This document shows positions 10,700-21,183 of a DNA stretch of 64,000 nt, piece after piece. The translations under genes and the position numbers were made by a program. The stretch comes from Orychophragmus violaceus (Eukaryota; Streptophyta; Magnoliopsida; Brassicales; Brassicaceae): assembly GCA_030180135.1 (NCBI GenBank), contig CM058239.1, positions 58,979,246 through 59,043,245 on the forward strand, written 5' to 3'. The stretch's first letter is position 1. Each line of letters starts with the position of its first letter. The notes under the pieces were generated by a model. The model ran no database searches and was not told the origin of the DNA. It saw only the letters and a list, made by a program, of their open reading frames with translations.

Positions 10700-13300
10700 A
10701 TTTTATTTCAAGAACATATCCAATAACTAAATAAAGCCCTTTAATAACTCCCACTGAAATTAAGACTACATCTTAATTTCACTTATCCTACAGCAACAGT
10801 CCGCGACTCGTGCTTAGGCCTAAGGAGTGGCTTCGTTAATAGATTAGCAACGTTCTCATTCATTGAAACTTGCTGATCTACTTAACTTATCTGTCATTTA
10901 TCTTACGGAATAGGTTATACCTATCCTTAAGGTGTTTGGACCTCTGATGTGCAGCTAGTCTCATCTATGCTGGGAATCACATCAAGTTCAGTGACGAACT
11001 CTTCTTTCCAAACAACCTCTTTCGCTACTTCCCAAGTTGCGAAATGTTCAGCTTAAGTCATGGAGTCTGCAACAGTGCCTTGCACCGCCAGATAGACACA
11101 AGATATAACCGGACTGTGATCGGAAATCATCTTTGTCTATTGGTCATGCCTTTCAGACTCTATCGACTTATAGCACCTCACTTTCTCCGTAAATCAAGAA
11201 CTTATCCTTAGTATTCCTCAAATACTTTAGGACTTACTTTAGGAAAATTGATTCTTTGCTGGATTTGACTGGTCTTTATTTGTCTTGCTTAACATTAAAG
11301 TAACATCAAACAAGTATGTTTCATGGCATACATGATAGATCCAATTGCCGACGCATATGGAATCTTATCCATGCATTTAAGCTCATCAGTTATCGTAGGA
11401 TACTGTATCTAGCTTAACTTAATGCCATGTGACATTGGCATAAAACCCTTCTTGGATTGCTCAAAATGTGTAGGACTTTGTCAATTTAAGAATCCTGACT
11501 TTGTCCTACCAGCTCTTTTGGATCTCTATCTTTAGATCCAAAATCCAAGAACTACGTGGCTTTACCCATGTCAATCATTAAACCAACTCCCAAGCTAGTC
11601 CTTTACCGACTACAGCGTTGGGACGTTATATCCGAGAATCAGTATGTCATCGACATACACTTTGAGAAATGCAATATCGCTCCCACTTATCTATTAGTAA
11701 ACGCACAGTTCCATTTCGTTCCTGCTTAAGTCAAAACCTTGACTACTTCAACAGAACGAAGATTCCAACTCCGATATGTTTGCTTCCATCCATGAATGGA
11801 TCGATGAAGCCAACTTACACAAGATGTAATTCTTCGGAGTCTGGGCTCACTTTCGCTTCCTTGAATTTCGCAGATTCGTCGCTTTCAATGATCATCAGAT
11901 CATGCGAACATTCAATGATCATCAGGCTGAACTAATGACGAGAATTCACTCTCGGATTAGTGACTGATTCTTTCATATCTGCGAACTTCAGGCTCCACAG
12001 GTGTAGATTCTACAGAAGTCTGTAAATCCTTCCGCTGCTCTCCCTCAATAGGTTAAGCAGCCTCCTGTATTTCTCGAATTTCTTCGAGTTGTACTTTTAC
12101 TCCCACTGTTCTTCTTGGAAAGTAATTTCCTTCTTAGAAAACAGAATGGTCGTAAAAGTACCGAGCCTTGGTTTCCCTGAGAAAACTTCGAGTTATACTT
12201 TTACTCCCACTGTTCTTCTTGGAAAATAACTTCCCTTCTTAGAAAACAGATTGGATGTAAAAGTAACAAGCCTTAGTTTCTCTAGGACAACCAGCGAAGT
12301 AGCACAACTACAAATACTCAGTAAAGACAAATTTGGATCGATTCCAATCCACATTAACGTGGTGTCTTTCAACTGATATTTGTGGAACTATTTCAGCGTA
12401 AACTTAGATATTTTAGAGCGTTATTCTTAAATAATATCATGGAAGATTCGTGTGACTCATCTTTAATCATTTCTAATAAGATCTGATTCTTTCTCACAGA
12501 AACACCTTCAGGTTTTCAGGAGAAATGAGCTGTGAAACGATTTCACACTCATTAAGATGATCACACAATCAATGACTTAAGTATTCTCACTCGTGATTTA
12601 ATCCAGAGTCTTAATACTTTTGTCATTCAGATCCTATACTTCATTCTGGAACTCTTTCGACCATGTCAAAGAATTCCGACTTGTGTCTCATCAAATGAAC
12701 ACAGTCACACTCACTGAAGTAATCAGTAGAGACAATGAAGTACAGGAAATTTTCTCTGGCATTACTGCTCATTGGGCCACATACATCAGTATGTTCTAGG
12801 TCCAATAAGCCTTTGGGCCTTTCTCTAGCTCGGCTAAGATAGGCCCTTTTTCCTTTTGGTCCACTAAACAGAATTCAAGTCTCATAAGATATTTTATCAA
12901 ATGAGCCCAACAGTCCATGACTATGGGATTTCTGAATCCGACTTACTCTATGTGACCAAGACTTTATGCCAAGAAAAATCAGGTTTAATTCATCAGATTT
13001 AAACCAATTCGGTATTTATGTTACATTTAGGCACTCTTTGGTTTAAGATATAAGACCCATTCCATGAATGGGGTGCTACAATTAATATTTCATTAAGATC
13101 AAAAGAACAAAACTTGTCTTTTATCAAAATGAAAAACATTCAAATTCTTACAAGAAAATGAAAGACAATTCTGCTTAAAGCAGGTACATTGTAGCAATTA
13201 CTTAATACAAAACCAAGCCTAAAAGGGATCTATAAGTGAAAACCCTACGGCTGAGGCAGCATCCCAAGCTCCTTCCAGACATGTAGTTTCACTTGCCCTT
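10700..13300 (-). pseudogene. Decayed pol remnant of copia B
   Basis: No long frame survives, but copia landmarks appear in the correct order on the minus strand. Integrase-like words such as LMRHKSE and EIVSQL lie around 12500-12720. An RT active-site box, YVDDIL, lies near 11640-11660. Frames change every few tens of residues and many stops intervene. A segment of about 104 bp is tandemly duplicated at 12082-12290. The downstream part, 9924-10700, contains nothing I recognise. This pol cannot make active enzymes. Confidence 0.7.
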
Positions 13301-13347
13301 CCTTCAACGTTCTACTGTTGCTTAGGCTCTGCATATTATCACAAATA

Positions 13348-14331
13348 TCAGTGCCACAACCAGTATCCAATACCTTTTAAGGACGTTCTACTGTTGCTTA
13401 GGCTCTGCATATTATCACAAATATCAGTGCCACAACCAGTATCCAATACCTTTAAGGTAGAACTTGAAGTAATAACATGAATACCTGAGGAAGTAGTCTC
13501 ATACATCGACTTTAACTCCTCATCATCTTCCATGAATTTAATGCAATTTCTCTTCCAATGCCCTGTCTCCTTACAGTAGCAGCACTTACCAACGCAAGAG
13601 GTATCTGACTCGGGCTCAGAAGACACACGCTTGCCATGATTCAAAATCTGGACAACTTTGTCTTCACCCTTGTCAGCAGTAAACCTACCCTTCTCATTCA
13701 TGAGATTGTACAGGGTACTCTTCACGTTTGGCTCAACTGTCTTGAGCATATCATGCAGTTCAGTCAGCGTCTTCGTTAAGCCTTTCTTGATATAGTTCCT
13801 TCTGAACTTATCATAGCTTGACGGCAGTGACTGCAGAATGATCTCAGTTGCCAACTCTTGGCTAACTGGATAATCCAGTTTCCTCAGGTTATCAATGTAA
13901 CCCATCATTTTACTGACATGAGGACTCACTGGATTATCATTTGGTAGCTTGCAGCCAGTGAGAGACTTAACCAACCGGTATCTCTCCACTCTTGTCTGCT
14001 CCTGAAATTTCAATTTCAGGCTGCTGATCATCTCTATTGGCGACTCCATGTTCTCATATTGCTTCCGCAAGTCTGAGTCCATGGTAGCCAATATCAGACC
14101 ACGCACATCTACCGCATCATTATAATGCTTATTCCAAGCATCATATACTGCATGTGAAGCATTGGACCCGATCCTCACGGGAAGAGCTCTCTCAAGGACA
14201 TAGTCCTTTCTCTCCTGTCTGAGGACTAGCCTCAGGTTCCGCGACCAAGTCAAGAAATTTGATCCGTTCAGCTTGTCCATCTTAAGGACAGACCGGATCG
14301 AGAAAGTGTTTTGATTGTTTGTGCTAGTCAT
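13348..14331 (-). CDS. Gag of copia B with truncated protease start
   Basis: A 327-residue open frame starts at MTSTNNQNTFSIRSVLKMDK. The 27 residues upstream in the same frame are AT-rich and hydrophobic and look like leader sequence, so I chose this Met. LNGSNFLTWSRNLRLVL is the start of the copia-type gag domain (UBN2-like) and SLPSSYDKFRRNY lies in its second half. The zinc knuckle CCYCKETGHWKRNC has C-X2-C-X4-H-X4-C spacing. A protease start with DTG follows (VLDTGCGTDICDNMQSL), then a 76-bp tandem duplication (13307-13382 and 13383-13458) shifts the reading and ends the protein. Gag alone remains intact while pol is ruined, as expected if Gag, or its RNA, is still under selection. Confidence 0.85.
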   Translation of the reverse strand: MTSTNNQNTFSIRSVLKMDKLNGSNFLTWSRNLRLVLRQERKDYVLERALPVRIGSNASHAVYDAWNKHYNDAVDVRGLILATMDSDLRKQYENMESPIEMISSLKLKFQEQTRVERYRLVKSLTGCKLPNDNPVSPHVSKMMGYIDNLRKLDYPVSQELATEIILQSLPSSYDKFRRNYIKKGLTKTLTELHDMLKTVEPNVKSTLYNLMNEKGRFTADKGEDKVVQILNHGKRVSSEPESDTSCVGKCCYCKETGHWKRNCIKFMEDDEELKSMYETTSSGIHVITSSSTLKVLDTGCGTDICDNMQSLSNSRTSLKGIGYWLWH

Positions 14332-14869
14332 AACTGAAATATAAGATAAAAGGATTTTAGTTAATATGTTCAATATGATTAATCTCGTATTAAATTTAAT
14401 ATGATTAATCACGCATTATATTCAATAACATAAGTTACCCTCAATAGAATACAATGATTCCAAGATCCACATATAACTAAGATCAAAGTGGGCCACTGGC
14501 CATCACCCAACCTTAGCTTATATCGGTAAGCCCTATATCGGCTAATTATATCCGTGATATAACTCTTGGTTGTGAATCTGGGCCCGAGGCCCAATTCACT
14601 CTGATGTCTCAAGGCCCGGGACTCCCGATGGCCTAGTCAAGAAAACCGGACTATACAGTCATATAATCATTAATGTCTGGGACTCCCAATGACATTTATG
14701 AATCACAAACCGTCTTACCCACGCAAAAGCAGACACCCTCACACTGTAAGGCCATGAATACAATTGAATGGGCTTCGACAGCTGACATAGCCTGGACAAG
14801 ACATCCAACGCTTGATATTATTTGAGGTTTGTAGGTTTATTAAAATTTCATTCCCAAAATAGAAGATTA

Positions 14870-15060
14870 CTATTTCGGGAAACTTTCTATTTTTGGAAAC
14901 CTACTATTTTTGGAAACTTTCTAAAATTGGAAACTTTCTAAAAACGGAAACTTTCTAACTTTAGAAATTTCTTAAAAATCCAAAACCCGCAAATCCAGAA
15001 ACTTCTATATTAAGAAACTTTCTAATTTCAAAATTTTGGAAACTTTAATTTAAAATCGAC
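14870..15060. repeat. 17-bp tandem repeat in the copia B leader
   Basis: GGAAACTTTCTA recurs at about 17-bp spacing in 14877-14970, with looser copies to about 15050. It lies between the primer site and gag, in untranslated leader. The rest of 14332-15540 shows no gene. Confidence 0.75.
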
Positions 15061-15544
15061 TTTATAATTTTATAAAATAAATTTTAAATTAATCTGAAGA
15101 AAGACTCAAATAATTGGCCCAATTGTTTTAACTTCTTGGCCCGAGGCCCAAGAATTGGTCCATGTCCAAGACATGACCCAATTGTCCAATTAAATGACAT
15201 AACCGGTCTGGTTCATTAAAATTGGTCTAACCAAATTTTAATTACTACGATGACCACAATTGTCAACCGGTTATTTACTAAACCGGATTTTCTCAATTTA
15301 TTTGGTCCAACCAAATCAAATTAGAAATTCCTGGTTTAGGCACTAAATCCAATAATTCTTTCGACATTGGATTTCTTATCCCGGTTTAACCAGACTTAAT
15401 AAAATTATTAGATCTGTTTATTAAACCAGGACGAATTTATTTTAATTAAGTTTTGAACCGAACCACCTAACCGAAATTCGAACCGGCCCATCACACCCAA
15501 AAACCTATCCGGTCGAGACTTGTCCAAGCCGCAAGCCGCATGCT

Positions 15545-15800
15545 CGATCCGAGATCGAGACGCTCGGGATGATTGCCGGACGGGACGCTCGCGTGTGATC
15601 GGGACGGGACGATCGGGACGGTCGGACGAGATGCGATCGGGACGAGCGATCGGCCCATCTCTCGCGACCGGGATGTGATCCGTCCGACGATCGGGACTGG
15701 CCGCGATCGGGATACGATCCGTCTGACGATCGGGACGAGCCGCGATCATGACGCGATCGATCCGATGATCCGACCCAGCCGATCATACCTCTCGGCCGTG
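15545..15800. repeat. GATCGGGACG minisatellite in the copia B leader
   Basis: GATCGGGAC words repeat about ten times, including a 39-bp unit at 15677 and again at 15716 starting GATCCGTCYGACGATCGGGA. ORFs here in several frames (Asp/Arg/Ser-rich) follow from the repeat and are not called. Confidence 0.75.
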
Positions 15801-16005
15801 ATAACCAACCGGCCAAGCCGGTCGATCTCTCCTTGGCCGATCGCAAGAAAACGAGTCATATAGCTCGGTTTTGCGATTCATATGTTTGTTCAGGATTCAA
15901 TTCAGTTTCTTAAGTGTTTTTCTTATCAGTAATGGATTCAAAACACTTCTAAACAGATTAAACAACCTAAACATGAATCTAAAACAAGAAATCCTAAGAA
16001 CCAAT

Positions 16006-16018
16006 GGCTCTGATACCA
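16006..16018 (-). promoter_or_regulatory. Primer binding site of copia B
   Basis: On the minus strand TGGTATCAGAGCC matches initiator tRNA-Met, one base inside the 5' LTR. Confidence 0.95.
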
Positions 16019-16019
16019 C

Positions 16020-16654
16020 TGTAGGAACTGTTTAGTTGATCCTGATGTAATTCACAGATTCATATCAACCTAAACATACAGATCTAGGTTCTCTTGAATA
16101 GAAACATTACATGATCTCACCTTTTACCTGTTTGTTGCAGCGGAAGGAATAGAACAGGTCAGAGATCAGAGAGATACACCGAGGGATGAATCCTCCAAAG
16201 GTTCACACACGCGATCACAGAAAACGGCTGCTAGACCGAGCTGATGGGAGGCGCAGGGAGAGAGGAAAATCGCGGCCAGGGTTTGGGTTGGAGAGGAAAG
16301 ATTTGGCTTTTAGTTTATAAAAGCCTTCTCTTTCCCTTTTGGGCTTTTGGGCCCAAAATACCAATCTGATTAAATCCCATTTAATCAGACCCATTAATCT
16401 TTCTCTCTCAGTACGACAAATGCCTAGCACTTTTACCGTACTTCTGCTAAGCCGTTCCAACACATTTTCCTGTTAGCTTAGGCGTGTGACCCATATGGGA
16501 TCATATAATAAAGGCAATAAGTCCAAGACTTATAGATCATGAGCGGACTCTAGCAAGCCATCATGATCCCCAGTATTATATGACTTATGTCTGATCTTTG
16601 ACATACTCTTACTTTCTAGAGACAGTACCGAGATTACTGGACACAATTCCAACA
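16020..16654 (-). repeat. 5' LTR of copia B
   Basis: 635 bp, same length and, by reading, same sequence as 9276-9910. Confidence 0.95.
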
Positions 16655-16659
16655 CGGAG

Positions 16660-18149
16660 AAGGCATGAGATAGTGCCTCCTATAAGATTCAAGGATTATG
16701 ATTGCACTGATGATGAGATATTCTTTGCCCTATGTATGTCTGAGTTGATTAATCTATAAGAGCCTAGTGGGAATAGAGCCAAACCGGTATAAGGCTCGGT
16801 TAGTTGCAAGGGACTTCACACAGAAGGAAGGAATCAATTACCAAGAGGTGTTTGCACCGGTTGTGAAACATGTTTCTATCCGAACATTGTTATCACTAGT
16901 GGTCCATTTTGACTTAGGGTTGGAACAAATGGATGTAAAGACAACGTTTCTGCACGGGAATCTAGAGGAAGATCTGTATATGCATCAGCCAGAGGGTTAT
17001 GAGGTTGAAGGCAAGGAGGATCAAGTATGCTTGTTGAAGAAATCGCTTTATGGCTTGAAGCAATCTCTACGATAGTGGAATAAGAAGTTCCATGAAGTCA
17101 TGAAGGCTCAAGGATTCAATAGAAGCAATCATGACTCATGTCTTTACACAAAGAAGCTTGCCTCTGGTGATTACATGTATCTTCTACTCTACATAGATGA
17201 TATGTTGTTAGCAGCTAAGAATATGCCAGACATTAAATGTCTGAAGGAGAAGTTGAGCAGTAACTTCGAGATGAAAGAAATGGGAGCAGCGCGTAGAATT
17301 CTGGGTATGGACATTTTCTGAGATAGGAGTAGTGACATCTTGAGATTGTCACAGTCGGTTTACCTCAAGAAAGTGATCAGAAATTTCAGAATGGAGGAAG
17401 CCAAGAGCTGTCAGACACCTATTGGAGCTCATTTTAAGTTGGCGTCAGTAAAATATCATGAAGAGGTCATAGACACTGAGGCAACACCTTATGCTTCAGC
17501 CGTTGGAAGAATAATGTATGCAATGATAGGCTCCAAACATGACTTAACATATGGGATAGGTTTGGTATGCCGATTCATGAGAAAACCTGGGTTGATCCAC
17601 TGGGAAGCTGTGAAGTGGCTTCTTAGGTACATCAAAGGATCTACAGAAGTGCAGTTGATCTACACAAGAGATAAGAAGTTGGAGATACATGGATTCAATG
17701 ATTTAGATTTTGCAGGTGACTTAGATAGGAAAAGGTCTATATCATGCTGTGTTTTTACTATTGGTGAAAATGTAGTAAGTTGGAAATCCAGTCTCCAGCC
17801 GGTTGTTGCATTATCCACGATAGAGGCTGAATTTATAGCTTTGACTGAAGCATTAAAAGAAGATATTAGGTTCAGAGGATTACTTGAAGACTTTGGTTTC
17901 ACTCATGGAGCAGTTAAGGTTTGGAGTGACTCCCAAAGTTCAATCTGCTTATCTAAGAATAATGTGTTCCATAAACGCACTAAGCAAATTGCAGTCAAAT
18001 ACTACTTTATCAAGGACATGAATTATGATAAAGAGGTGGAGGTGATGAAGATTCACACAAGTCGGAATCCCGCAGACATTTTGACCAAGGTGATTCCGGT
18101 GAGCAAATTCAAGGCAGCTTTGGAATTGCTCAAAGTAATACAAGCTTGA
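16660..18149 (+). pseudogene. Reverse transcriptase and RNase H of copia A (broken)
   Basis: Copia A resumes after the CGGAG duplication. RT starts near RYKARLVARDFTQKEGINYQ, with MDVKTTFLHGNLEEDLYM, LLKKSLYGLKQS and the active-site box YIDDML. In-frame stops lie at 17073 and 17319. RNase H shows DLDFAGDLDRKRSISCCVF, ALSTIEAEFIALTEALKE and VWSDSQSSICLSKN. The frame ends at 18149 with the usual copia tail (HTSRNPADILTKVIP). The closing part, 17340-18149, is open for 269 residues. Confidence 0.95.
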
Positions 18150-18246
18150 TAGCTTGGCACCAGCTAGACGGTGTAAGTCCAGATGTAGATTCACAGGAGA
18201 AAACGAAGAATGTTTGTTGTAGTGTGTTCATGATCGAGGTGGAGAA

Positions 18247-18742
18247 TGTTAGTTTGTGATCATAAACACATAAGGAGAAGAAGTATATGTGCAATGCGGT
18301 TAACTTGGTTAGTTGATCAGTACCCGGTTCAATGGTTTAATTAGCTAATTAGGTGATCCGGTTTAGATGGTTATATGTAAACCTTTATGTCTATAAAAGG
18401 GTATAACTTAGGCATTGCACATATGCGAGAGAGTGTTATCACATTTTTCTTGTGAGCTCTCGTTCTTCTTCTTGATCCCGTGATTCTCAGGTTGTTGAGA
18501 TCGTTTCTTCGTTTTAGTGAATTGCTGGACTGAGTCTAGCCCCAGTGAGTAGCTCCACATCCCGTGGGTGAAAACTGGGTAACCAAAAACCTGTGCATTC
18601 GTGTTCTTTACTTTCTCGCTTCTTTCGTTCTTTGAATGTGAGCTGAATCGAGTTCGGTAGTGAATGCCTTGAGTGATTGCGAGTGTATGCGAGCTTAGTC
18701 TAAACTCGAATTCGTATTAAATATTGGTTATTGGTTACAAGA
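18247..18742 (+). repeat. 3' LTR of copia A
   Basis: 496 bp starting TGTTAGTTTGTG, preceded by the purine tract GGTGGAGAA (about 18238-18246) and followed by the AATGT duplication. It carries several substitutions relative to the 5' LTR. Confidence 0.95.
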
Positions 18743-18747
18743 AATGT

Positions 18748-19150
18748 CGAAATAAAATTTATACAAAGAACATATCGAATGTATACAAATGAGATCGAAT
18801 AATTTAGTCGAAGTGTATTGCTGAATGAGTTTCTGGTTGTCTTTCTCAGATGGTCTCTTCTCTTTTTATACTTCAACCTCCCCTTTATTGTGATATTTTC
18901 GTTCGCATTATCTTCGCTATCCCGTTATTCGCGGAGTACGTTGCATCGGTCCACGACTCGTTCTCCCTCGAGCTCAAACTCATGACAGATAAGACTGCAT
19001 GATTACATATCGTTTCAGACTTAGGCCTCCACACTTCTTCGCCTCTACTGGGCCTGGTCAGGTTTGACATATTCCTTGGGCTTCTCATTCGGATGGGCCT
19101 TATATTATTCAAATGGGCCGGATTTCAATGTGTGAAATCCAACACCAACA
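18748..19150 (-). mobile_element. Tat-type gypsy LTR, right part
   Basis: Continuation of 6202-6312 beyond copia A. On the minus strand it starts TGTTGGTGTTGGATTTC. The purine tract (GGGCTGGGGGC on the minus strand, 19151-19165) follows on the right, so this is the 3' LTR of a minus-strand element. A minus-strand TATA-like box lies at about 18862-18872. Confidence 0.8.
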
Positions 19151-19476
19151 ATTGCCCCCAGCCCATTTAATGAGGATTTCGATATTTGTACGTACTCATC
19201 ACGCGCGCATGAGTCATTGATTAATCCATATCGAACGGTCGAGATGACACGAAAAACTGGCCGACCTCGATTCCCAGAGATTACTAAGATTCCCCTTGGA
19301 TTGTAATCATTTTATACGATCCAGCGGTTGAGATAGATGGATGTGAGAGGTCTTCGTATCGAATCTTCTCAGTAGTATTCGAATCGATCGATCTTCATCC
19401 TCTTAGCAGATCCGATGGTTACGATTTGATGACGTGGAAGAAAACCGACGATCTCAAGGTGATCTTCATTATTGAC

Positions 19477-19488
19477 TTTAAAAGGGGA
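19477..19488 (+). promoter_or_regulatory. Putative antisense promoter (TATA-like) of Tat copy 1
   Basis: TTTAAAAGGGGA lies 189 nt before the ATG at 19666. The same word lies 190 nt before the matching ATG of Tat copy 2 (56893-56904), although the sequence between has diverged. Confidence 0.5.
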
Positions 19489-19665
19489 AGTTAATCCCAC
19501 GTTTCCTACTACCGGTTCTTCACAATATTTATCACATAAAACGTCTTCTTATTTCATTATTATTTCTTTTTGATTTTGTGTTTTAGAAAAACAACGAAAT
19601 CTGTCTTTTTCGGAAACTTTCCTTTGTCCCCGACTTACAAACCGATAAGTTAGAAAACCTCTCTG

Positions 19666-20170
19666 ATGCCCCCTAAAACCAGAGCCATAGGAAGCAGTTC
19701 GTCGCTAGAACCGTATGGCCCTCACCACAAGTCAAAGGTGACGATTCAACACATACAAAAACTCAGAGAGAGTTACCGTATTCCGCAGGAGGTTGAGATG
19801 GTGTTACCAGACGAGTCAAAGTCTCTGGAGCTTGTCCAACCTGGGTACTGTTGCACATACTCGACATTTTTTTAGAGATGTGGCATGTTCTTCCGATCCC
19901 CCGCTGTCTCCTGGATGTATTGGCGCAGCTCCAACTCTCCTTTCCTCATATGTGCCCAAACTTCATTCGGCATGTCATCGGAATCAGAGTCCTGGCCGCC
20001 GAGGAGGAGATTCCGGTCAACGTTGTGATCATCCTGATTCTTTTCCTTGTTAAGTATAACAAGAAGTGTCTGGTGACCTATTATCTCTCGCCGCGTCACA
20101 TGAGGATTATAGAGGAGACACCTCCTAGGGACATTTGGCAAGATCGTATTTCTTTTTAAGATCAACGTGG
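19666..20170 (+). pseudogene. Antisense ORF of Tat element copy 1 (frameshifted, truncated)
   Basis: MPPKTRAIGSSSSLEPYGPH opens a protein running opposite to the element's own gag-pol. It aligns along its length with the ORF at 57083. After GYCCTYSTFF a frameshift near 19865 moves the reading to the frame with VLAQLQLSFPHMCPNFIRHV and YYLSPRHMRIIEETPPRD. Similarity stops at FFKIN near 20170, where unrelated sequence begins. It resembles the family known as putative gypsy-type transposase domain (PF04195). That name is historical and its function is unknown. This copy is dead. Confidence 0.7.
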
Positions 20171-20590
20171 ATCCGAAAATCCACACTAGAGATTTGTAAT
20201 TTGGGATGTGGAGTTTCTTTTGGCTAGAACCTCAAATATCACACAATGCTTCAAATAACTATCTAAAACAAACCATGAGTTTCGTAATTATCTTGTATTG
20301 ATGAAAGACAAAGGGGATCTCAAAAGAGAGTTTACAGTGAGCTCGTAGAGCTGTTTTTGTGTGTAAAATGAATGGAAAAGAAGTTCCTTGAATTAAATCC
20401 ATCGAACTCCTTTTATAGCCTTATTGACGAGCTCTCTATCCGCATATCTTGCAATCCTCTGGTTGAAACGATCTCTGCGATCTCTGAACTGTTCAGTTGA
20501 TCTCAGAGTAATCCGTTTTGACTAGATCAGTTTGACGGTTGACTTAAATATCATGCACGTCCTTCCTTGATACGCATTCGTTTTCTAGTT
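20171..20590 (-). other. Unclassified promoter/LTR-like fragment
   Basis: It replaces the Tat interior after 20170. Read on the minus strand it has a TATA box (GGCTATAAAAGGAG, near 20411-20424), then about 240 nt of leader-like sequence with no ORF. It could be part of an unknown LTR or the tail of the DUF1985 unit to its right. No terminal repeats were found. Confidence 0.3.
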
Positions 20591-21183
20591 GGCGAGGTAG
20601 AGATGAAGGAATAAATGTTTCCATCGGCCTTCGACTTCGCTTTCACTACCTTGCTTAGGAAATATATGTCGGTCAGCTTCTTCCTATCTAAACTGATCTT
20701 GACTTTCATCTCCATCAGCTTCTCTTCGACATCTGCTACTTTGATTTTTTTTTTTTACCATCCAAAAAACCTCTCCACAAACTTCAAACTCCCAAATTCC
20801 TTATACTTGTTTGGGTAATTGTGGAAGTCCAATCCGGTTAACAGTGCATGTTCTCTCAGAGAATACCTAAGCGGGACTCCATTCGGCACAAACCACTACT
20901 ACTCATCTTTCTTCTTAGTATAAGCTGTGCGAAGGAGAAGCATCCATAGGCCTTGAAGCATGTGGTTTGGGTCTCTAAGCATGTGAAATATATGCCTAAA
21001 CTGAGAATGGTTTCTCAACCATTTCACTTCGGGAAGTGGATTAATGAACTCCACCACTGCGTTGATGCAACACTGAGTTCTTATATTGCAAGCTTTGGTA
21101 TACTCGCTAGGAGGAAATAACATCTTCTCCGGCTGCAATGGTTGGAAGTCATCATCGCTATCTTGAAAATTATAAACATACAA
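20575..21183 (-). pseudogene. DUF1985-type transposon protein fragment
   Basis: On the minus strand the frame runs from PPSEYTKACNIRTQCC through NHSQFRHIFHMLRDPNHMLQ and LWMLLLRTAYTKKKDE, then two stops. It goes on in the same sense with WFVPNGVPLRYSLREHALL, TGLDFHNYPNKYKEF and, further on, VEEKLMEMKVKISLDRKKL. The FVxxGxPLRYSLREHALLTGL block is typical of DUF1985 proteins, carried by plant MULE/CACTA-like elements together with Ulp1-type protease genes. The A-rich stretch near 20746 and stops mark it as broken. 21184-21970 holds its probable upstream part: short minus frames, nothing firm. The 141-residue plus ORF at 21547 looks like a shadow. Confidence 0.6.

Larger units (their letters stand above)
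9276..16654 (-). mobile_element. Ty1/copia element B, non-autonomous, nested in copia A
   Basis: 635-bp LTRs at 9276-9910 and 16020-16654 read the same throughout. It is flanked by the 5-bp duplication CGGAG (9271-9275 and 16655-16659). The primer site and purine tract put it on the minus strand. Inside, in minus-strand order, are a repeat-bearing leader of about 1.7 kb, an open gag reading frame, a truncated protease start, and about 3 kb of very decayed pol. The lack of LTR divergence shows a recent insertion, so the enzymes presumably came from another element. Confidence 0.95.
6313..18742 (+). mobile_element. Ty1/copia element A, defective, hosting copia B
   Basis: This is a complete structure: 496-bp LTRs at both ends, a tRNA-iMet primer site, gag, protease, integrase, reverse transcriptase and RNase H in copia order, a purine tract and the 3' LTR. 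It is flanked by the 5-bp duplication AATGT (6308-6312 and 18743-18747). Without the nested 7.4-kb element B it is about 5.05 kb, the normal copia size. Many in-frame stops and visible LTR differences (for example GTTAGTCTGTG against GTTAGTTTGTG) show an older, dead copy. It landed inside a Tat-type LTR. Confidence 0.95.

Noticed and set aside
14870..15060. A CRISPR-like array of short repeats
   Set aside because: Spacing is only about 17 bp with no unique spacers, in a plant retrotransposon leader; simple tandem repeat.
15408..15863. Asp/Arg/Ser-rich ORFs of about 100 codons in several frames
   Set aside because: Produced by the GATCGGGACG repeat in the copia B leader.
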